Assembly (NCBI GenBank): GCA_002366755.1
Contig: DFBV01000218.1
Location: forward strand, 14,345 to 21,243
Source: Anaerolineales bacterium UBA3071
Lineage (GTDB): Bacteria > Chloroflexota > Anaerolineae > UBA3071
Length of the DNA: 6,899 bases
Direction: 5' to 3'
Part shown: positions 5,786-6,899 of the stretch, piece by piece
Layout of the letters: the number at the start of each line of letters is the position of its first letter
Numbering within the stretch: the first letter of the stretch is position 1
Position numbers and translations under genes: made by a program
The notes under the pieces: generated by a model
The model's input: the letters and a program-made list of their open reading frames with translations, nothing else
What the model was told of the DNA's origin: nothing
Databases searched by the model: none

Positions 5786-5837
5786 GGTCTTCTTCGACAT
5801 CCACGGCAACCCGGCTATGTTTGACATGCCCTATTGA
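5775..5837 (+). pseudogene. Truncated N terminus of a calcineurin-like metallophosphoesterase
   Basis: A well-placed GAGGAGA ribosome site leads into MRIAVFFDIHGNPA, after which the frame stops at codon 21. MRIAVFSDIHGN is the standard N terminus of YfcE/MJ0936-type metallophosphoesterases, whose D-x-H motif binds the metal. Here DIH is retained and the preceding Ser is Phe. Homology ends around codon 14; the remaining residues to the TGA look like non-coding sequence read by chance. The gene therefore lost more than 90 percent of its length. The frame begins 11 bases after the TIR remnant's stop, as if once in one transcript. A nearly identical start region recurs at the window's right edge. 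Confidence 0.7.
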
Positions 5838-5889
5838 GGCCTGTCCCCCATAACGCTGAATGATACCCCGCAACCTGGCCGCACTTGAT

Positions 5890-5918
5890 TTGACATGTTT
5901 CCAATAGCGTGCTACAAT
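5890..5918 (+). promoter_or_regulatory. Near-consensus sigma-70 promoter of the PIN/UPF0175 operon
   Basis: A perfect TTGACA (5890-5895), a 17-base spacer and TACAAT (5913-5918) make this the best promoter in the window. Transcription would start near 5925, leaving only about 4 bases before the ATG at 5929 but about 19 before the GTG at 5944, which has a GGAGG site. Confidence 0.75.
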
Positions 5919-5926
5919 CTGTAGCA
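5910..5926. promoter_or_regulatory. Palindromic operator over the -10 box of the toxin-antitoxin promoter
   Basis: TGCTACAATCTGTAGCA is a perfect inverted repeat with 7-base arms around ATC. It covers the whole -10 hexamer and the predicted transcription start. Toxin-antitoxin operons are commonly autorepressed by the antitoxin or the complex at such a site, and the downstream protein has a ribbon-helix-helix-like N terminus suited to DNA binding. Binding is inferred. Confidence 0.6.
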
Positions 5927-5943
5927 ACATGTCGGAGGACATC

Positions 5944-6495
5944 GTGAACGCCATCATTGATGCATCGTCGCTCATTGTGTTGGCTCACCTGGATGCTCTT
6001 TGGCTTCTGCAGAAGGTCTACAAGCTAGTAGGGCTACCGACATCTGTCTTCACAGAGGCCGTACTCCGAGGCAAGGCTAAGGGATACGTAGATGCGAACC
6101 GGATCGAAGCAGCGATTGTTGACGGATGGTTGGTGCAGTTCGAGCCAACGCCTGCCCAAGAAACGTTGGCGGAACAGCTAGGCAGGCAAGCGACTGCCCT
6201 CAGTTCAACTGATTGTGACGCGCTGACCTGTGCCGAGATGCGCGATGTGCTACTCATCGTCGAGGATCGACGCATTCGAAACGCGGCGAAAGCACGTGGG
6301 ATTGACTACACGGTCATCCAAGTCATCCCTCTGCAGGGATTGATCCAACGCAAGTTGGGGCACAAGGAGTGCGACCGTTTACTGGCAGACACTGGCAGGG
6401 CCATGCATACCGATGCGGCCTTTCTGCACGTGCTAAGGATGGCCGCACGAGAAATCGAAGCCGGACGCAAAGAAGGAGACAGCGGGGAGAGATAA
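5944..6495 (+). CDS. PIN-domain (DUF3368-like) protein, putative ribonuclease toxin
   Basis: With the GTG start this is 183 residues. The N terminus (NAIIDASSLIVLAHLDAL) is the first strand and acidic residue of a PIN fold. Candidate metal-binding acids are D6, E38, D90/D92 in STDCDALTCAEM and D108 in VEDRRIRNAAKARGI, so the nuclease site looks intact. The last ~50 residues are helical and charged, as in the DUF3368-type VapC-like branch. I prefer GTG at 5944 over ATG at 5929 because GGAGG (5934-5938) lies 5 bases before it, and the ATG would sit almost at the predicted transcription start and has no ribosome site. The antitoxin-like gene starts 2 bases after the stop, so the two are translationally linked. 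Toxin-first order is unusual for PIN systems. The RNA target is unknown. Confidence 0.82.
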   Translation: MNAIIDASSLIVLAHLDALWLLQKVYKLVGLPTSVFTEAVLRGKAKGYVDANRIEAAIVDGWLVQFEPTPAQETLAEQLGRQATALSSTDCDALTCAEMRDVLLIVEDRRIRNAAKARGIDYTVIQVIPLQGLIQRKLGHKECDRLLADTGRAMHTDAAFLHVLRMAAREIEAGRKEGDSGER

Positions 6496-6497
6496 GC

Positions 6498-6854
6498 ATG
6501 AGAACGACTACTCAGATCAATATCAGAGTGCCGGGTGAAGTGGCCGAGGAACTCGATTGGCTGGCCAAACAACAGCATCTTCACCGAGTGGATGTGGCAC
6601 GTCAGATACTGCTGGAGGGAATCTCTCGACAGCGACGCGAACTGGCACTGAGATTGTACAGACGAGGCGAGGTCAGCAAGGCGAAAGCAGCGGAAATGAC
6701 CGGTATCTCGCTCTGGGAAATGATGGATCTAGTCGAACGAGAGCAAATTCCTTCAGGTTGGACGCTGCAGGATGCAACAGAGGAGGTGGAACGCATCGTG
6801 CAACGCTATCTCCACTCTGAAGGCGAGGCTCAGCACACTTCGCTCAGTACATAG
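6498..6854 (+). CDS. RHH/UPF0175-family antitoxin
   Basis: The protein has 118 residues. Residues 5-41 (TQINIRVPGEVAEELDWLA... to about LLEGI) look like a ribbon-helix-helix unit with its beta-strand and two helices. Residues 46-83 (ALRLYRRGEVSKAKAAEMTGISLWEMMDLV) match the UPF0175 helix-turn-helix-like core, known from small proteins paired with DUF3368 PIN toxins. The ATG at 6498 fits: GGGGAG lies 8 bases upstream at 6484-6489, and the preceding stop is 2 bases away. The open frame extends upstream to 6369, but that part is an out-of-frame reading of the PIN gene. Likely roles are neutralising the PIN protein and repressing the operon through the palindrome at 5910-5926. Both are inferences from family and context. 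Confidence 0.82.
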   Translation: MRTTTQINIRVPGEVAEELDWLAKQQHLHRVDVARQILLEGISRQRRELALRLYRRGEVSKAKAAEMTGISLWEMMDLVEREQIPSGWTLQDATEEVERIVQRYLHSEGEAQHTSLST

Positions 6855-6875
6855 GGATCTCACGTTTCAGGCGTT

Positions 6876-6899
6876 TGAGGAGTATCCCATGCGCATCGC
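6876..6899 (+). repeat. Right copy of direct repeat flanking the PIN/UPF0175 module
   Basis: This copy has 22 of 24 bases identical to 5762-5785, including ribosome site, start codon and the first 11 coding bases. It runs to the window's end, so the true length of the repeat may be greater. Confidence 0.8.
6889..6899 (+). CDS. First codons of a gene, probably a metallophosphoesterase
   Basis: ATGCGCATCGC encodes MRIA and is preceded by GAGGAG at 6877-6882, 6 bases upstream. The 11 coding bases equal those opening the truncated metallophosphoesterase at 5775, so the full gene may begin here. The sequence ends before any diagnostic residue, so the product is inferred from the shared start region alone. 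Confidence 0.4.

Noticed and set aside
5820..5897. TTTGACATG occurring twice (5820-5828 and 5889-5897) as a target-site duplication
   Set aside because: The copies lie 69 bases apart on the same side of the module and the second is part of the promoter -35; nine bases of match is weak.
5613..5975. Minus-strand 120-residue frame
   Set aside because: It is a shadow of the TIR and metallophosphoesterase fragments, whose plus-strand frames carry recognisable motifs.
6369..6497. N-terminal extension of the antitoxin frame
   Set aside because: It reads the PIN gene out of frame, giving an Arg-rich sequence, and the family-like N terminus with a ribosome site starts at 6498.

Overview
The window looks like chromosomal DNA of a GC-rich, probably anaerobic or thermophilic bacterium, most likely of the Chloroflexota (Anaerolineae-like). 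This is an inference. It rests on a gene fragment with a long Thr-Pro linker ending in a YLPLVLKG tail, on intergenic heptanucleotide repeats and palindromic REP-like repeats, and on iron-sulfur, ferredoxin-linked amino-acid catabolism.

Layout. Positions 1-2287 (minus strand) carry a two-gene unit. The first gene is a 709-residue flavoprotein dehydrogenase alpha subunit, with FAD and NAD(P)-type folds and four predicted Fe-S binding regions. It is followed by the first codons of a DAO-type FAD subunit that runs off the left edge. Positions 2288-3061 are non-coding or decayed: divergent promoter-like sequences with two inverted repeats, the C-terminal remnant of a secreted surface protein, a group of small hairpins, and a ~131-bp element with nested inverted repeats resembling a MITE. 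Positions 3062-5559 (plus strand) hold iorA and iorB, encoding indolepyruvate:ferredoxin oxidoreductase. Positions 5560-5837 are gene debris: the last ~65 codons of a TIR-domain protein, then the first ~14 codons of a metallophosphoesterase. Positions 5890-6854 hold a toxin-antitoxin-type pair (PIN-domain protein, then an RHH/UPF0175 protein) with a near-consensus promoter and a palindrome over its -10 box. The window ends in the first codons of a new gene whose start region is almost identical to the truncated metallophosphoesterase start.

How the genes may work together. The flavoprotein pair would oxidise an amino or imino acid (substrate unknown). IorAB would oxidatively decarboxylate the aryl-2-oxoacids that arise from aromatic amino acids, giving aryl-acetyl-CoA and reduced ferredoxin. 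The two units diverge from one decayed region, and whether they are co-regulated is open. The right side is a recombination-prone segment in which the toxin-antitoxin pair lies between a broken and an apparently fresh copy of the same gene start.
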